The notes under the pieces: model-generated | The model's database searches: none | What the model was told of the DNA's origin: nothing | The model's input: the letters and a program-made list of their open reading frames with translations, nothing else | DNA from: Lacrimispora sp. 210928-DFI.3.58 | GTDB taxonomy: Bacteria; Bacillota; Clostridia; Lachnospirales; Lachnospiraceae | Direction: 5' to 3' | Assembly: GCF_020554865.1 (NCBI RefSeq) | Contig: NZ_JAJCIC010000018.1 | Coordinates: forward strand, 1 to 64,000 | Length of the DNA stretch: 64,000 bases | Shown: positions 15,232-25,223 of the stretch, in pieces | Position numbering within the stretch: position 1 is the stretch's first letter | Layout of the letters: each line of letters begins with the position of its first letter | Program-made: the position numbers and the translations under genes

Positions 15232-16090
15232 TGAGATCAGGGATAAAAATGGTTTGACGGAAAGGGAATTTTTGGCGGCCTACAGGCCGGGAGATTATGC
15301 CAGGCCTTCGGTGGCGGCGGATCTTGTGATCTTTACGGTTACGGATGAGGATGAGGAGAATTACAGGAAGCTGCCTGAAAAGGAGCTTCGGGTGCTGCTG
15401 ATCAGGAGAGGAGGCCATCCCTATCTGGGCTGCTGGGCCTTGCCGGGGGGCTTTGTGCGCCCTACGGAGACAACGGAGCAGGCGGCCAGAAGGGAGCTTT
15501 TGGAGGAGGCTGGAGTGGATCAGCCTTATCTGGAGCAGCTCTACACCTTCAGCCAGCCGGGGCGTGATCCCAGGATGTGGGTGATGAGCTGCTCCTATAT
15601 GGCGCTGATCGACTCCAGCAAGGTGACACTTCAGGCAGGAGACGATGCGGATGAGGCAGCCTGGTTTCGCCTGACCTGCAAAAAAAGGCAGGTGGAAAAA
15701 GGCCGGGAGAGATGGGAGCTGGCGCTGTCCCACGGCGATATCCGCCTGACAGCTGCCCTTGAAAAAGAGGAGGGCATGACCCTTGCAGCATGCAGCATTT
15801 CCGAAAATGAGGGCCTCGCCTTTGACCATGCCAGGATCATTGCCTATGCGCTGGAGCGGCTGCGGGGAAAGCTAAAGTATACGGATCTGGCTCTTCACCT
15901 TATGCCGGAGTATTTTACATTAACGCAGCTTCAGCAGGTGTATGAGGTGGTGCTGGATGAGGAGCTTGCCACAGCGGCCTTCCGCCGCAGGGCCGCGTCC
16001 ATGGTGAAGGAAACAGAGCGTTATACGCAGAATGAGGGACACCGTCCCTCCAGGCTCTATCAGAGGAATGGAAAGGGAAAGGAGGTTTAA
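15224..16090 (+). CDS. NrtR-type Nudix hydrolase / transcriptional regulator
   Basis: 288 residues. The Nudix box at residues 76-98 is complete (G76, E82, REL with EE at 94-95, then AGV), so pyrophosphatase activity on ADP-ribose-like substrates is plausible. Many NrtR regulators have lost this box. The C-terminal ~90 residues (LKYTDLALHLMPEYFTLTQL, YEVVLDEELATAAFRRRA) are the winged-helix DNA-binding part. NrtR proteins control NAD synthesis and are released by ADP-ribose or NAD. The likely operator is the GATAATATC pair. GTG start, overlapping the NADAR gene. Confidence 0.85.
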   Translation: MSDEIRDKNGLTEREFLAAYRPGDYARPSVAADLVIFTVTDEDEENYRKLPEKELRVLLIRRGGHPYLGCWALPGGFVRPTETTEQAARRELLEEAGVDQPYLEQLYTFSQPGRDPRMWVMSCSYMALIDSSKVTLQAGDDADEAAWFRLTCKKRQVEKGRERWELALSHGDIRLTAALEKEEGMTLAACSISENEGLAFDHARIIAYALERLRGKLKYTDLALHLMPEYFTLTQLQQVYEVVLDEELATAAFRRRAASMVKETERYTQNEGHRPSRLYQRNGKGKEV

Positions 16091-16091
16091 C

Positions 16092-16907
16092 ATGGATCGC
16101 AAAGCAGTTGCAAGAGAGACCCTGGGTATTATGGAGCGGGGATATTATGAGTTTGAGGGGAAACGGGTGGACGTGAAGGTACAGATGGAGCAGTCCATAA
16201 GCGGCAGCCTTCTCTTTTCTCCGGAGCAGGGAAAGAAGATACTGGAAAAATATGGAAAGAGTACGGAGGATCCTGGCTTTTCCGGGAAGACGAGGGTAGA
16301 AAATATTTCTGCGGTAGATGCGGTCCGAAGACTGACGGAGGAAGGACGCCACAGGATAGGCGTGCTGAACTTTGCCAGCGCGAAGAATCCGGGAGGCGGC
16401 TTCCTGAACGGGGCAATGGCCCAGGAGGAAAGCTTGGCGGCTTCCAGCACGCTGTACCGGACGCTGACAGCCCATGAGGAATACTACCGCGCAAACAGAG
16501 GACAGAGTTCCATGATGTATACGGATCACGCGATCTACTCCCCGGATGTGGCATTTTTCCGGGACGGGGGCTTTCGGATGGTGGAGCGGCCGGTCACGGC
16601 CTCTGTGCTGACGCTGCCTGCGGTGAATATGGGGCAGGTGCTGCGAAAGGGAGAGGACGAGAGCCTGGCAGAGCAGGTGATGTACCGGAGAATGAAACTG
16701 GCACTGGCGATCTTTGCCCGTCAGGGGGCGAAAAATCTGATCCTGGGAGCCTATGGCTGCGGCGTATTCGGAAATGATCCGGTAAAGATCGCGGCCTGGT
16801 GGAAGGAGCTTCTTGAGGGAGGAATGGGACAGTATTTCGATTCTGTTTTCCATGCAGTGCTGGATAAGTCCCGGGATCAGCGCTGTCTGAAGGCATTTCT
16901 GAAATAG
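16092..16907 (+). CDS. Bacterial-type poly(ADP-ribose) glycohydrolase (TIGR02452/DUF2263-like)
   Basis: 271 residues. The macrodomain-related PARG signature GGG-x7-QEE is exact (GGG 101-103, QEE 111-113) within NFASAKNPGGGFLNGAMAQE. GAYGCGVFGNDP near residue 235 is the second phosphate loop. Such enzymes cleave ADP-ribose chains or end groups; substrates in clostridia are undefined. ATG at 16092 follows AAGGAGG at the end of the Nudix gene; the intergenic gap is one base. The operon gathers removal, sensing and hydrolysis of ADP-ribose. No ADP-ribosyltransferase is seen in the window. Confidence 0.87.
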   Translation: MDRKAVARETLGIMERGYYEFEGKRVDVKVQMEQSISGSLLFSPEQGKKILEKYGKSTEDPGFSGKTRVENISAVDAVRRLTEEGRHRIGVLNFASAKNPGGGFLNGAMAQEESLAASSTLYRTLTAHEEYYRANRGQSSMMYTDHAIYSPDVAFFRDGGFRMVERPVTASVLTLPAVNMGQVLRKGEDESLAEQVMYRRMKLALAIFARQGAKNLILGAYGCGVFGNDPVKIAAWWKELLEGGMGQYFDSVFHAVLDKSRDQRCLKAFLK

Positions 16908-16944
16908 GCATATCAAAAAAGGCAGAAAAAACACAAATTATTCC

Positions 16945-16973
16945 TTGCATTTTCGCAATAAAGCCATTATACT
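16945..16973 (+). promoter_or_regulatory. Promoter of the marR-ABC operon
   Basis: TTGCAT (16945-16950) and TATACT (16968-16973), spacer 17. Confidence 0.65.
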
Positions 16974-16983
16974 CTCATATAGT

Positions 16984-17012
16984 TAATTAGCTAATTATAA
17001 ACTGGCTAATTA
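16984..17012. promoter_or_regulatory. Probable MarR operator
   Basis: TAATTAGCTAATTA (16984-16997) is a perfect 14-base palindrome around the predicted start of transcription. A further GCTAATTA half-site lies at 17005-17012, so MarR probably represses its own operon. Confidence 0.6.
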
Positions 17013-17036
17013 TTTTTTGGAAAGGAGGACAGAAAA

Positions 17037-17522
17037 ATGGATGTTATAAGGTGTCACAAACGGCTGGATTCTCCCGAACACCAGCTGATACATAAATTCA
17101 TCCATATCGGAAGGTATCACCGCGGCTTTATGGAGAATATGCTGAATAAGACCGGGGTTTACAGGAGCCAGCACCAGATCCTCATGTATGTGGCGGAGAA
17201 TCCCAATGTGTCCCAGAAGGAGCTGGCCGGGATGTATGGGGTGTCCGGCGCTACCATTGCGGTTTCTCTGAAAAAACTGGAGAAGGGCGGTTATATCAGC
17301 CGTGCGGCCGACGAGAAGGACAGCAGGCTGAACCATATCACGGTCACAGAGAAGGGAAGACAGGTGGTGGAGGACAGCCTTCACCTGTTCCGCAGGATGG
17401 AGCAGTGCATGTTTGCAGGCTTTTCGGAGAATGATATGACCATTCTGGGGCAGTATTTTGACAGGATGTATGAAAATCTGAAACAGAGCCAGGAGCTTTT
17501 GGCAGGGAAGGAGGACCGCTAA
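17037..17522 (+). CDS. MarR-family transcriptional regulator
   Basis: 161 residues with the MarR winged helix: QHQILMYVAENPNVSQKELA, then GVSGATIAVSLKKLEKGGYI (recognition helix) and the wing DEKDSRLNHITVTEKG. Helices at both ends make the dimer. AAAGGAGGA precedes the ATG. It ends one base before the first exporter gene, so it is the local regulator of the ABC pair, a standard arrangement for multidrug exporters. Confidence 0.92.
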   Translation: MDVIRCHKRLDSPEHQLIHKFIHIGRYHRGFMENMLNKTGVYRSQHQILMYVAENPNVSQKELAGMYGVSGATIAVSLKKLEKGGYISRAADEKDSRLNHITVTEKGRQVVEDSLHLFRRMEQCMFAGFSENDMTILGQYFDRMYENLKQSQELLAGKEDR

Positions 17523-19352
17523 GTGAAACGGTACGGAAAATACGTAAGGCCCTATCTCAGTGCGTTTATCATAGGGCCTATTTTAATGCTGACAGAGGTA
17601 TTTGGCGAGATCATGCTGCCAAAGCTCATGTCGCTGATCATCAACAATGGTGTGGCAAGCAGAGATATCCGCTACATCATTTCCATGGGCATTGTCATGG
17701 TGCTCACCTCCTTCGTGATGGCGGCGGGAGGCATTGGCGGAGCCTATTTTTCTGCAAAGGCGTCCATCTGCTTTACCAGTGATCTGAGAGATGACATGTT
17801 CGCAAAGGTACAGGAATTTTCCTTCAAAAACATTGACTCCTACAGCACCGGCTCTTTGGTGACAAGGCTTACCAATGACATCCAGCAGATGCAGAATGTG
17901 CTCATGATGGGGCTGAGAATGCTCCTTCGGGCGCCGGGTATGCTCATAGGCGCCCTGATCATGGCATTTATGATGAATTCTTCCCTGGCGGTGATCATCC
18001 TGATCGTGATCCCTGTGCTGACGTTGTCCATCGTCCTCATTCTAAGGACCGCCTTTCCGCGTTTTACTGCCATGCAGGAAAAGCTTGACAGGCTGAATTC
18101 TGGTATCCAGGAGGCTCTCACCAATGTGCGTGTCATCAAGTCCTTTGTCCGTGAGGGGTATGAGGAGGAGAAGTTTAAGGGAATGAATCAGGATCTAAAA
18201 GACAGCAGCCTCCACGCCATGAAGGTAGTGATCGTCACCATGCCGGTGATGATGCTGGCGATGAACATCACAACCCTGGCGGTTGTGTGGTACGGAGGAA
18301 ACCTGATCATAGGCGGTTCTATGCCGGTAGGAGACCTGACGGCATTTACCACCTACATTGTCCAGATACTGATGTCCCTTATGATGCTGTCCATGGTGCT
18401 CCTTATGACCTCCAGGGCCATTGCCTCAGTGAAGCGTGTGAACGAGGTGATGGATACGAAGATCGACCTGACAGACCATGAGGCGCAGAGAAAGGAGCTT
18501 CTTGTAAAGGAAGGACGGGTAGAGTTTGAAAATGTGAGCTTCAGCTACTCTGGAAGGGAGGATGAGCTGGAGCTTGCGGATATCAGCTTCCAGGTGGAGC
18601 CGGGCCGGACACTGGGCATCATAGGCAGCACAGGAAGCGGAAAGACCACCCTTGTCCAGCTGATCCCCCGGCTGTACGATGCCACAAAGGGCCGGATACT
18701 GGTGGACGGCGTGGATGTGAGGGATTATTCCCTTCTGCACCTTCGGGAGGGCGTCGGCATGGTACTTCAGAAAAATGTGCTCTTTTCAGGCACCATTGAG
18801 GAGAACCTTAAGTGGGGCAGGGAGGACGCCACAGAGGAGGAGCTGCGGCAGGCAGCAGAAAATGCCCAGGCAGACGGCTTTGTGACAGCATTTTCAGAGG
18901 GGTATCAGACAGAACTGGGCCAGGGAGGCTCCAATGTATCAGGAGGCCAGAAACAGAGGCTCTGTATTGCCCGCGCCCTGTTAAAAAAGCCGAAGATACT
19001 GATCCTGGATGACAGCGCCAGCGCAGTGGATACGGCCACAGAGGCCAGGATCCGGGAGACCTTTGGCACGGAGCTGAAAAGTACCACAAAGATCATCATT
19101 GCCCAGCGGATTGGTTCCGTGGAAGGGGCGGACAATATCCTGGTACTGGATGAGGGCCGCATCATTGGACAGGGAAGCCATGAGGAGCTTTTGAAGAGCT
19201 GCAGCGCCTACCAGGAGATCTATTATTCCCAGAGAGACAAGGAAGAGACCGTGCCGCCAGGCCAGGCGGTCTGTCCCGGGGAGGACGGCAGGCCAAGCCT
19301 CAGCAAAGAAGACAGAGAAAAAACAGCAGGAGAGGAGGCAGGAAAGGTATGA
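17523..19352 (+). CDS. Heterodimeric ABC exporter, subunit with degenerate ATP site
   Basis: 609 residues: six membrane helices (1-300), then the nucleotide-binding domain with Walker [10 protein letters not shown] and signature [10 protein letters not shown]. Walker B reads ILILDDS, Asp where the catalytic Glu is expected, and the switch His is Gln (IIIAQRIGS). Together with the next gene this matches BmrC/BmrD-type heterodimers, where one ATP site is inactive. GTG start directly after the marR stop. The C-terminus has a charged, non-conserved tail of about 45 residues. Probable drug or lipid export. Confidence 0.9.
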   Translation: MKRYGKYVRPYLSAFIIGPILMLTEVFGEIMLPKLMSLIINNGVASRDIRYIISMGIVMVLTSFVMAAGGIGGAYFSAKASICFTSDLRDDMFAKVQEFSFKNIDSYSTGSLVTRLTNDIQQMQNVLMMGLRMLLRAPGMLIGALIMAFMMNSSLAVIILIVIPVLTLSIVLILRTAFPRFTAMQEKLDRLNSGIQEALTNVRVIKSFVREGYEEEKFKGMNQDLKDSSLHAMKVVIVTMPVMMLAMNITTLAVVWYGGNLIIGGSMPVGDLTAFTTYIVQILMSLMMLSMVLLMTSRAIASVKRVNEVMDTKIDLTDHEAQRKELLVKEGRVEFENVSFSYSGREDELELADISFQVEPGRTLGIIGSTGSGKTTLVQLIPRLYDATKGRILVDGVDVRDYSLLHLREGVGMVLQKNVLFSGTIEENLKWGREDATEEELRQAAENAQADGFVTAFSEGYQTELGQGGSNVSGGQKQRLCIARALLKKPKILILDDSASAVDTATEARIRETFGTELKSTTKIIIAQRIGSVEGADNILVLDEGRIIGQGSHEELLKSCSAYQEIYYSQRDKEETVPPGQAVCPGEDGRPSLSKEDREKTAGEEAGKV

Positions 19353-21259
19353 CGGAGGAACAGAAGCTGATAAGCTTAAAACGCCGGTATGGCCGCAGAA
19401 AGGCCGCAGGAGGTCCGGGAGGCATAGGAGGGCCCGGAGGGCCCGGAGGTCCAGGGGGTCCGGGAGGTCCTGGCGGCCCCAGGCGGAAGATGGGAGCGGG
19501 CGGCAGGCCAAAGGACAGCAGAAAAACCGTAAAACGGCTGATGAGCTATGTAAATGAAGACAGGCCCAAGATGCTGCTGGCATTTTTCTGTGTGATCCTC
19601 AACACGGCAGCCACCCTGCTGGGCTCCTATATGCTGCGGCCGATCATCAACCGCTACATTGCGCCTACAGATGGAAGCCGGGGCGATGCCGCAGGACTTT
19701 TACGGGCCTTGCTGCTTTTAGCCTGTGTGTATATCATCGGAGTGATTGCCAATTATGCCCAGGCAAAGGTAATGCTGACCGTTGCGCAGAATGCACTGCA
19801 GAAGATGAGAAACGAGCTGTTCTGTAAGCTTCAGGAACTGCCTGTGCGTTTTTATGATACAAACCCCAACGGTGACCTGATGAGCCGTTTTACAAATGAT
19901 GTGGATACCATCGGGCAGATGCTGAGCAATACGCTGGTCCAGCTGTTCTCCGGGGCCTTGAGCATTGTGGGAACCCTGGCCCTCATGCTTTATACCAATA
20001 TCATCCTGACCCTTGTGACGGTCATCCTGATCCCTCTTATGATGAAAGCGGGAGGGGCAGTGGCAGGCCGGAGCCAGAAATATTTTACTGCCCAGCAGGC
20101 TGCCCTGGGAGCGCTCAACGGCTATATTGAGGAGACTGTCACAGGACAGAAGGTGGTAAAGGTCTTCTGCCACGAGGAGACGGCAAAGGAGGAATTTAAG
20201 CTCCTCAATAAGGAGCTTCGCAACAACCAGATCAAGGCCCAGTTCTTCGGAGGCATCATGGGGCCTGTGATGGGCAATTTAAGCCAGGTGAACTATTCCC
20301 TGACAGCCTGTATCGGCGGCCTCCTGTGTGTGCTGCGGGGCTTTGACGTAGGTGGCCTTACCGTATTCCTCAATTTTTCCCGGCAGTTTTCCCGTCCTAT
20401 CAACGAGATATCCATGCAGGTGAGCAATGTCTTTTCTGCCCTGGCAGGTGCGGAGCGCGTGTTTGCCGTGATGGACGAGGAGCCGGAGGCTGCGGATGAG
20501 AAGGATGCCGCAGCTCCTGAGCACATTGAGGGCCATGTGGTGCTGGATCACGTAACCTTTGGCTACGACCCGGATAAGGTGATCTTAAAGGATATCAGCC
20601 TATATGCAAAGCCGGGCCAGAAGATCGCCTTTGTGGGTTCCACAGGAGCAGGAAAGACCACCATTACCAACCTGATCAACCGCTTTTACGATATCCAGTC
20701 AGGTTCTATCACCATGGACGGGACCGACATCCGTTCCATGAAGCGTGATGTGCTGCGGGAGAACATTGCCATGGTGCTCCAGGACACCCATCTGTTCACA
20801 GGCACGATCATGGAAAATATCCGCTACGGCAGGCTGGATGCCACAGATGAGGAGGTCATCCAGGCAGCAAAGACAGCCTCGGCCCACTCCTTTATCATGA
20901 GGCTTCCCCACGGCTATGATACAGTGCTGGAGGGAGATGGAGCGAACTTAAGCCAGGGGCAGAGACAGCTCTTAAACATTGCCCGCGCCGCTATTTCCAA
21001 GGCTCCGGTGCTCATCCTTGACGAAGCTACCAGCTCCGTGGATACCAGGACAGAAAAGCACATTGAGCACGGCATGGACCGGCTCATGGCGGACAGAACG
21101 ACGTTTGTTATTGCCCACCGGCTTTCTACTGTGCGCCGGGCCAATGCGATCATGGTTTTAGAGCACGGAAGGATCATTGAGCGGGGCGATCATGAGGAGC
21201 TTTTGGCACTGAAGGGCCGTTACTATGAATTGTATACAGGAATGAAAGAACTGGATTGA
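19349..21259 (+). CDS. Heterodimeric ABC exporter, catalytic subunit with Gly-Pro-rich N-terminus
   Basis: 636 residues, overlapping the previous gene by four bases. Walker [10 protein letters not shown], Walker B VLILDEAT with the catalytic Glu, and switch VIAHRLSTV are canonical, but the signature is NLSQGQRQL. That is the expected partner defect: the degenerate site pairs this LSQGQ with the Asp-type Walker B of the other subunit. Residues ~20-45 are a collagen-like run of GGP/GPG triplets before the first membrane helix, an unusual cytosolic linker. Confidence 0.9.
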   Translation: MTEEQKLISLKRRYGRRKAAGGPGGIGGPGGPGGPGGPGGPGGPRRKMGAGGRPKDSRKTVKRLMSYVNEDRPKMLLAFFCVILNTAATLLGSYMLRPIINRYIAPTDGSRGDAAGLLRALLLLACVYIIGVIANYAQAKVMLTVAQNALQKMRNELFCKLQELPVRFYDTNPNGDLMSRFTNDVDTIGQMLSNTLVQLFSGALSIVGTLALMLYTNIILTLVTVILIPLMMKAGGAVAGRSQKYFTAQQAALGALNGYIEETVTGQKVVKVFCHEETAKEEFKLLNKELRNNQIKAQFFGGIMGPVMGNLSQVNYSLTACIGGLLCVLRGFDVGGLTVFLNFSRQFSRPINEISMQVSNVFSALAGAERVFAVMDEEPEAADEKDAAAPEHIEGHVVLDHVTFGYDPDKVILKDISLYAKPGQKIAFVGSTGAGKTTITNLINRFYDIQSGSITMDGTDIRSMKRDVLRENIAMVLQDTHLFTGTIMENIRYGRLDATDEEVIQAAKTASAHSFIMRLPHGYDTVLEGDGANLSQGQRQLLNIARAAISKAPVLILDEATSSVDTRTEKHIEHGMDRLMADRTTFVIAHRLSTVRRANAIMVLEHGRIIERGDHEELLALKGRYYELYTGMKELD

Positions 21260-21309
21260 TTGGCAGGAAATTAACAATCAAATTAAAAAAATAACGATAG
21301 AATTCTGTA

Positions 21310-21338
21310 TTGTATACAAGGTTGTTTTATGTTATACT
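21310..21338 (+). promoter_or_regulatory. rnf operon promoter
   Basis: TTGTAT (21310-21315) and TATACT (21333-21338), spacer 17, with a ~145-base leader before rnfC. No conserved riboswitch was recognised in the leader. Confidence 0.5.
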
Positions 21339-21487
21339 GAAAAAGTTGTAAGAGGGAACTAGGCAGATCCGTACGACAAAAGCTGACAAAATGCAGCAGG
21401 CCGTTCCGAGGCATTGGTCCGCCCGGAGCGCCCTTTGACTGTACAAAGCAGCGCAACGCAATATTTAAAGAAAGAGGGGAAGAATCC

Positions 21488-22813
21488 ATGGGTTTGGCGA
21501 CTTTTAAAGGCGGCATCCATCCATATGAGGGGAAAGAGCTGTCAGAGAACAAACCGGTAGAGGTTCTGCTGCCGAAGGGCGATTTGGTTTATCCAATGTC
21601 ACAGCACATTGGTGCTCCGGCAAAACCGCTTGTAGCAGTAGGCGACCACGTACTGGCAGGCCAGAAGATTGGAGAAGCAGGCGGCTTCATTTCCGCCAAT
21701 GTCATTGCTTCCGTGTCAGGAACAGTGAAGGCGATCGAGCCGAGACGCGTGGCAAACGGCGCAATGGTAAACTCCATCATCGTACAGAATGACGGGGAAT
21801 ACAAGACCGTAGAAGGATTAGGCGAGGACCGCGATCCATCAACGCTGTCAAAGGAAGAGATCAGAAACATCGTGAAAGAGGCTGGTATTGTAGGTCTCGG
21901 CGGTGCCGGCTTCCCGACCCACGTAAAGCTGACACCAAAGGATGAGAATGCCATCGAGTATATCCTTGTAAACGGCGCAGAGTGCGAGCCGTATCTGACA
22001 AGTGACTACCGTCTCATGATCGATGAGCCGGAGAAGTTAGTAGGAGGACTTAAAGTTATCCTGCAGCTCTTTGACAACGCAAAGGGCGTGATCGGAATTG
22101 AAAATAATAAGCCGGAAGCGATCAAAAAGCTTACCGAGCTTACAAAGGACGAGCCGAGGATCAGTGTATGTCCGCTTCTCACAAAGTATCCTCAGGGCGG
22201 TGAGCGTTCTCTGATCTATGCGATCACAGGCCGCAAGGTCAATTCCTCCATGCTTCCTGCTGATGCAGGCTGCATCGTTGACAACGTTGACACGGTTATT
22301 TCTATTTATATGGCAGTCTGCAAGTCCACTCCGCTTATGCGCAGGGTTGTGACGATCACAGGCGATGCCGTTACAGATCCAAAGAACTTCAATGTAAAGA
22401 TCGGTACGGATTTTTCAGAGCTGGTAGAAGCAGCAGGCGGCTTTAAGACACAGCCGGAGAAGATCATCGCCGGAGGCCCTATGATGGGTATGGCTGTCTT
22501 TAGCCTGAACATACCAGTGACAAAGACCAATTCCGCTCTGTTATGCATGACAAAGGATGAGGTTGCGGCCAATGAGCCCACTCCCTGTATCCGCTGCGGA
22601 CGCTGCGTAAGCGTATGTCCCAGCCATATCATCCCTGTGATGATGATGGATGCAGCGCTTCGCAATGACTGTGAGCAGTTTGAGAAGATCAATGGCATGG
22701 AATGTATGGAGTGCGGAAGCTGTACCTTCATCTGCCCGGCCAAACGTCCGCTGACACAGGCATTTAAGGAAATGCGTAAGACAGTTGCGGCTAACCGCAG
22801 GAAGAAAGGGTAG
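21488..22813 (+). CDS. rnfC: Rnf complex subunit C (electron input, Fe-S)
   Basis: 441 residues. The N-terminal part (GGIHPYEGKELSENKPV) and the glycine loop GLGGAGFPTHVKL resemble the NADH/FMN-binding NuoF region. The C-terminus has two 4Fe-4S motifs: CIRCGRCVSVCP and CMECGSCTFICP. Rnf moves electrons between ferredoxin and NAD while pumping Na+ or H+. First gene of the C-D-G-E-A-B order typical of clostridia. Confidence 0.95.
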   Translation: MGLATFKGGIHPYEGKELSENKPVEVLLPKGDLVYPMSQHIGAPAKPLVAVGDHVLAGQKIGEAGGFISANVIASVSGTVKAIEPRRVANGAMVNSIIVQNDGEYKTVEGLGEDRDPSTLSKEEIRNIVKEAGIVGLGGAGFPTHVKLTPKDENAIEYILVNGAECEPYLTSDYRLMIDEPEKLVGGLKVILQLFDNAKGVIGIENNKPEAIKKLTELTKDEPRISVCPLLTKYPQGGERSLIYAITGRKVNSSMLPADAGCIVDNVDTVISIYMAVCKSTPLMRRVVTITGDAVTDPKNFNVKIGTDFSELVEAAGGFKTQPEKIIAGGPMMGMAVFSLNIPVTKTNSALLCMTKDEVAANEPTPCIRCGRCVSVCPSHIIPVMMMDAALRNDCEQFEKINGMECMECGSCTFICPAKRPLTQAFKEMRKTVAANRRKKG

Positions 22814-22828
22814 GAGGGGACAAACGCT

Positions 22829-23770
22829 ATGGAGAAATTATTAAATGTATCATCATCCCCGCATGTGAGAAGCAAAGATACCACCCACAGCATCATGCTT
22901 GACGTGGCAATTGCAATGCTGCCTGCCAGCGCCTTCGGCGTGTATCATTTTGGCTTACATGCATTATTGGTAATTATCGTAACAGTAGCGGCCTGTGTGC
23001 TCAGTGAGTATGTTTATGAAAAGCTGATGCACAAGCCATGCACCATCAGCGACTGCAGTGCCCTGGTAACAGGTATGATCCTGGCGCTGAACATGCCTCC
23101 GGAAATCCCTGTATGGATCCCGGCTCTGGGCGGCATATTTGCCATCATCGTTGTAAAGCAGGTCTACGGCGGTCTGGGCCAGAACTTCATGAACCCGGCT
23201 CTGGCAGCAAGATGCTTCCTGCTGATCTCCTTTGCAGGCAAGATGACAAACTTCAGCTACAGCGGCTTTGACGGTGTATCCGGTGCAACTCCTATGGCAG
23301 TGTTAAAGAGCGGCGGCGCAGTGGATGTGCCTGCGATGTTCATCGGCCTGATTCCAGGAACCATCGGTGAGGTTTCCGTGATCGCCCTTCTTATCGGAGC
23401 AGCATACCTGCTGGCGAAGAAGGTCATTTCCATCCGCATTCCCGGTACATATATCCTGACAGTGGCAGTATTCGCCATCCTGTTCGGCGGACATGGCTTT
23501 GACATGAACTATGTACTGGCTCACCTGTGCGGCGGCGGCCTGATCTTCGGCGCCTTCTTTATGGCAACCGACTATGTTACCAGCCCTATCACTCCCAATG
23601 GCCAGATCGTATTCGGTATCCTGTTGGGCGTTCTGACCGGACTGTTCCGTATCTTCGGCGGTTCCGCAGAGGGCGTTTCCTATGCGATCATTATCAGCAA
23701 CATCTTAGTTCCGCTGATCGAGAAGGCAACCCTTCCAAAGGCATTTGGAAAGGAGGGCAAGAAAGCATGA
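22829..23770 (+). CDS. rnfD: Rnf complex subunit D (membrane, covalent FMN)
   Basis: 313 residues, about nine or ten membrane helices. The flavin attachment motif SGATPMAVLKSG is present; its Thr carries FMN by phosphoester bond in studied Rnf/Nqr complexes. AGGAGGGG lies upstream of the ATG at 22829. The stop overlaps the rnfG start (ATGA). Confidence 0.94.
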   Translation: MEKLLNVSSSPHVRSKDTTHSIMLDVAIAMLPASAFGVYHFGLHALLVIIVTVAACVLSEYVYEKLMHKPCTISDCSALVTGMILALNMPPEIPVWIPALGGIFAIIVVKQVYGGLGQNFMNPALAARCFLLISFAGKMTNFSYSGFDGVSGATPMAVLKSGGAVDVPAMFIGLIPGTIGEVSVIALLIGAAYLLAKKVISIRIPGTYILTVAVFAILFGGHGFDMNYVLAHLCGGGLIFGAFFMATDYVTSPITPNGQIVFGILLGVLTGLFRIFGGSAEGVSYAIIISNILVPLIEKATLPKAFGKEGKKA

Positions 23771-24381
23771 ATACAAAGGCATTTATGAAGGATGCAGTCA
23801 TCCTGTTCATCATTACACTGGTTTCCGGCTGCCTCTTAGGAGCAGTTTACCAGATCACAAAGGAACCCATTGCCCAGGCAACGATCGCTGCCAACAATGC
23901 GGCATACAAGTCCGTATTTGCAGAGGCTGAGACCTTTGAGGCAGACGAGGCCATGACAGCTGCCATTGAGGGCTGCAACGCAGATCTGGCAGGCATGAGC
24001 TTCGGCGGCGTTTCCGTGGAAGGCGCATTAAAGGCAGTGGATGCTTCCGGCAATCAGCTGGGATATGTTATCACCTCTGTGTCCAACGACAGCTACGGCG
24101 GTGCAGTAAGGATCTCCGTAGGCCTGAAGGAGGATGGCACGATCACAGGCATTGAGTTCCTGGAGATCAGCGATACCCCAGGTCTTGGCTTAAAGGCAAA
24201 GGAGCCTGATTTCAAGGATCAGTACGTTGGTAAGACAGCTGCAGAGCTGACAGTCACAAAGTCAGGCAATGCCGGCGATACTGAGATCAACGCCATCAGC
24301 GGCGCTACCATTACATCCAATGCAACAACCAATGCAGTGAATGCAGCTCTTTACTATATGCACAACTGCATTAACCAGTAG
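23767..24381 (+). CDS. rnfG: Rnf complex subunit G (covalent FMN)
   Basis: 204 residues. One N-terminal membrane anchor (FMKDAVILFIITLVSGCLLG) and an extracytoplasmic FMN-binding domain with the attachment motif SGATITSNA. The start is the ATG overlapping the rnfD stop; a longer open frame upstream only shadows rnfD. Confidence 0.94.
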   Translation: MNTKAFMKDAVILFIITLVSGCLLGAVYQITKEPIAQATIAANNAAYKSVFAEAETFEADEAMTAAIEGCNADLAGMSFGGVSVEGALKAVDASGNQLGYVITSVSNDSYGGAVRISVGLKEDGTITGIEFLEISDTPGLGLKAKEPDFKDQYVGKTAAELTVTKSGNAGDTEINAISGATITSNATTNAVNAALYYMHNCINQ

Positions 24382-24392
24382 GAGGTGGGAAC

Positions 24393-25211
24393 ATGAACAA
24401 ATGTACAGAACGTTTATATAACGGTATTGTGAAAGAAAATCCTACCTTCGTCCTGATGCTTGGTATGTGTCCGACACTGGCTGTTACCACATCTGCCATC
24501 AATGGACTGGGCATGGGCCTTTCCACAACCGTAGTTTTGCTTTTTTCCAACATGATCATTTCCGCCATGCGTAAGATCATCCCGGACCGCGTGCGTATTC
24601 CGGCATACATCGTTATCGTGGCATCCTTAGTTACCATTGTTCAGCTGCTCATGCAGGCATATGTGCCCAGCTTATATTCTGCTCTGGGTATCTATATCCC
24701 GCTGATCGTGGTAAACTGTATCATCCTGGGCCGCGCAGAGTCCTATGCGTCTAAGAACGGCCCCCTGGAGTCCACCTTCGACGGCATCGGCATGGGCCTT
24801 GGCTTCACCATCGCTCTTACCTGCATCGGCCTTGTGCGTGAGATCTTAGGCTCCGGCGCTGTGTTCGGTCATGTGATCATCCCTGAGGATTACCACATCT
24901 CCATCTTTGTGCTGGCTCCCGGCGCATTCTTTGTACTGTCCATCCTGACAGCACTGCAGAACAAGTTCAAGGCTCCTTCTGCAACAAACGGCTCTGCTCC
25001 GAAGTCAGAGCTTGCCTGCGGCGGCAACTGCTTAAGCTGTAATGGCTGCGCGAGCATGGAGAACCACATGAAGCTGGCTGAGAAGAAGGCAGAGGAAGCG
25101 TTAAAGGCAGCAGAGGCAAAGAAAACAGCGGCCTTAAAGGCAGCAGAAGCAAAGAAGGCGGCAGAGGCAAAGAAAGCAGCAGAGGCCGCAGCAGCCAACA
25201 AGGCAGAGTAG
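24393..25211 (+). CDS. rnfE: Rnf complex subunit E with unusual Cys- and Ala/Lys-rich tail
   Basis: 272 residues, longer than the usual ~200. Residues 1-~195 are the six-helix RnfE core (VKENPTFVLMLGMCPTLAVT). The extra ~75 residues start with a cysteine cluster, CGGNCLSCNGC, then a helical run of AEAKKAAEAKKAA repeats. The core houses a membrane 2Fe-2S cluster shared with RnfA. The tail should be cytosolic; its cysteines could bind another cluster or metal. AGGAGGTGG precedes the ATG. Confidence 0.93.
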   Translation: MNKCTERLYNGIVKENPTFVLMLGMCPTLAVTTSAINGLGMGLSTTVVLLFSNMIISAMRKIIPDRVRIPAYIVIVASLVTIVQLLMQAYVPSLYSALGIYIPLIVVNCIILGRAESYASKNGPLESTFDGIGMGLGFTIALTCIGLVREILGSGAVFGHVIIPEDYHISIFVLAPGAFFVLSILTALQNKFKAPSATNGSAPKSELACGGNCLSCNGCASMENHMKLAEKKAEEALKAAEAKKTAALKAAEAKKAAEAKKAAEAAAANKAE

Positions 25212-25223
25212 GAGGGTGGATAA

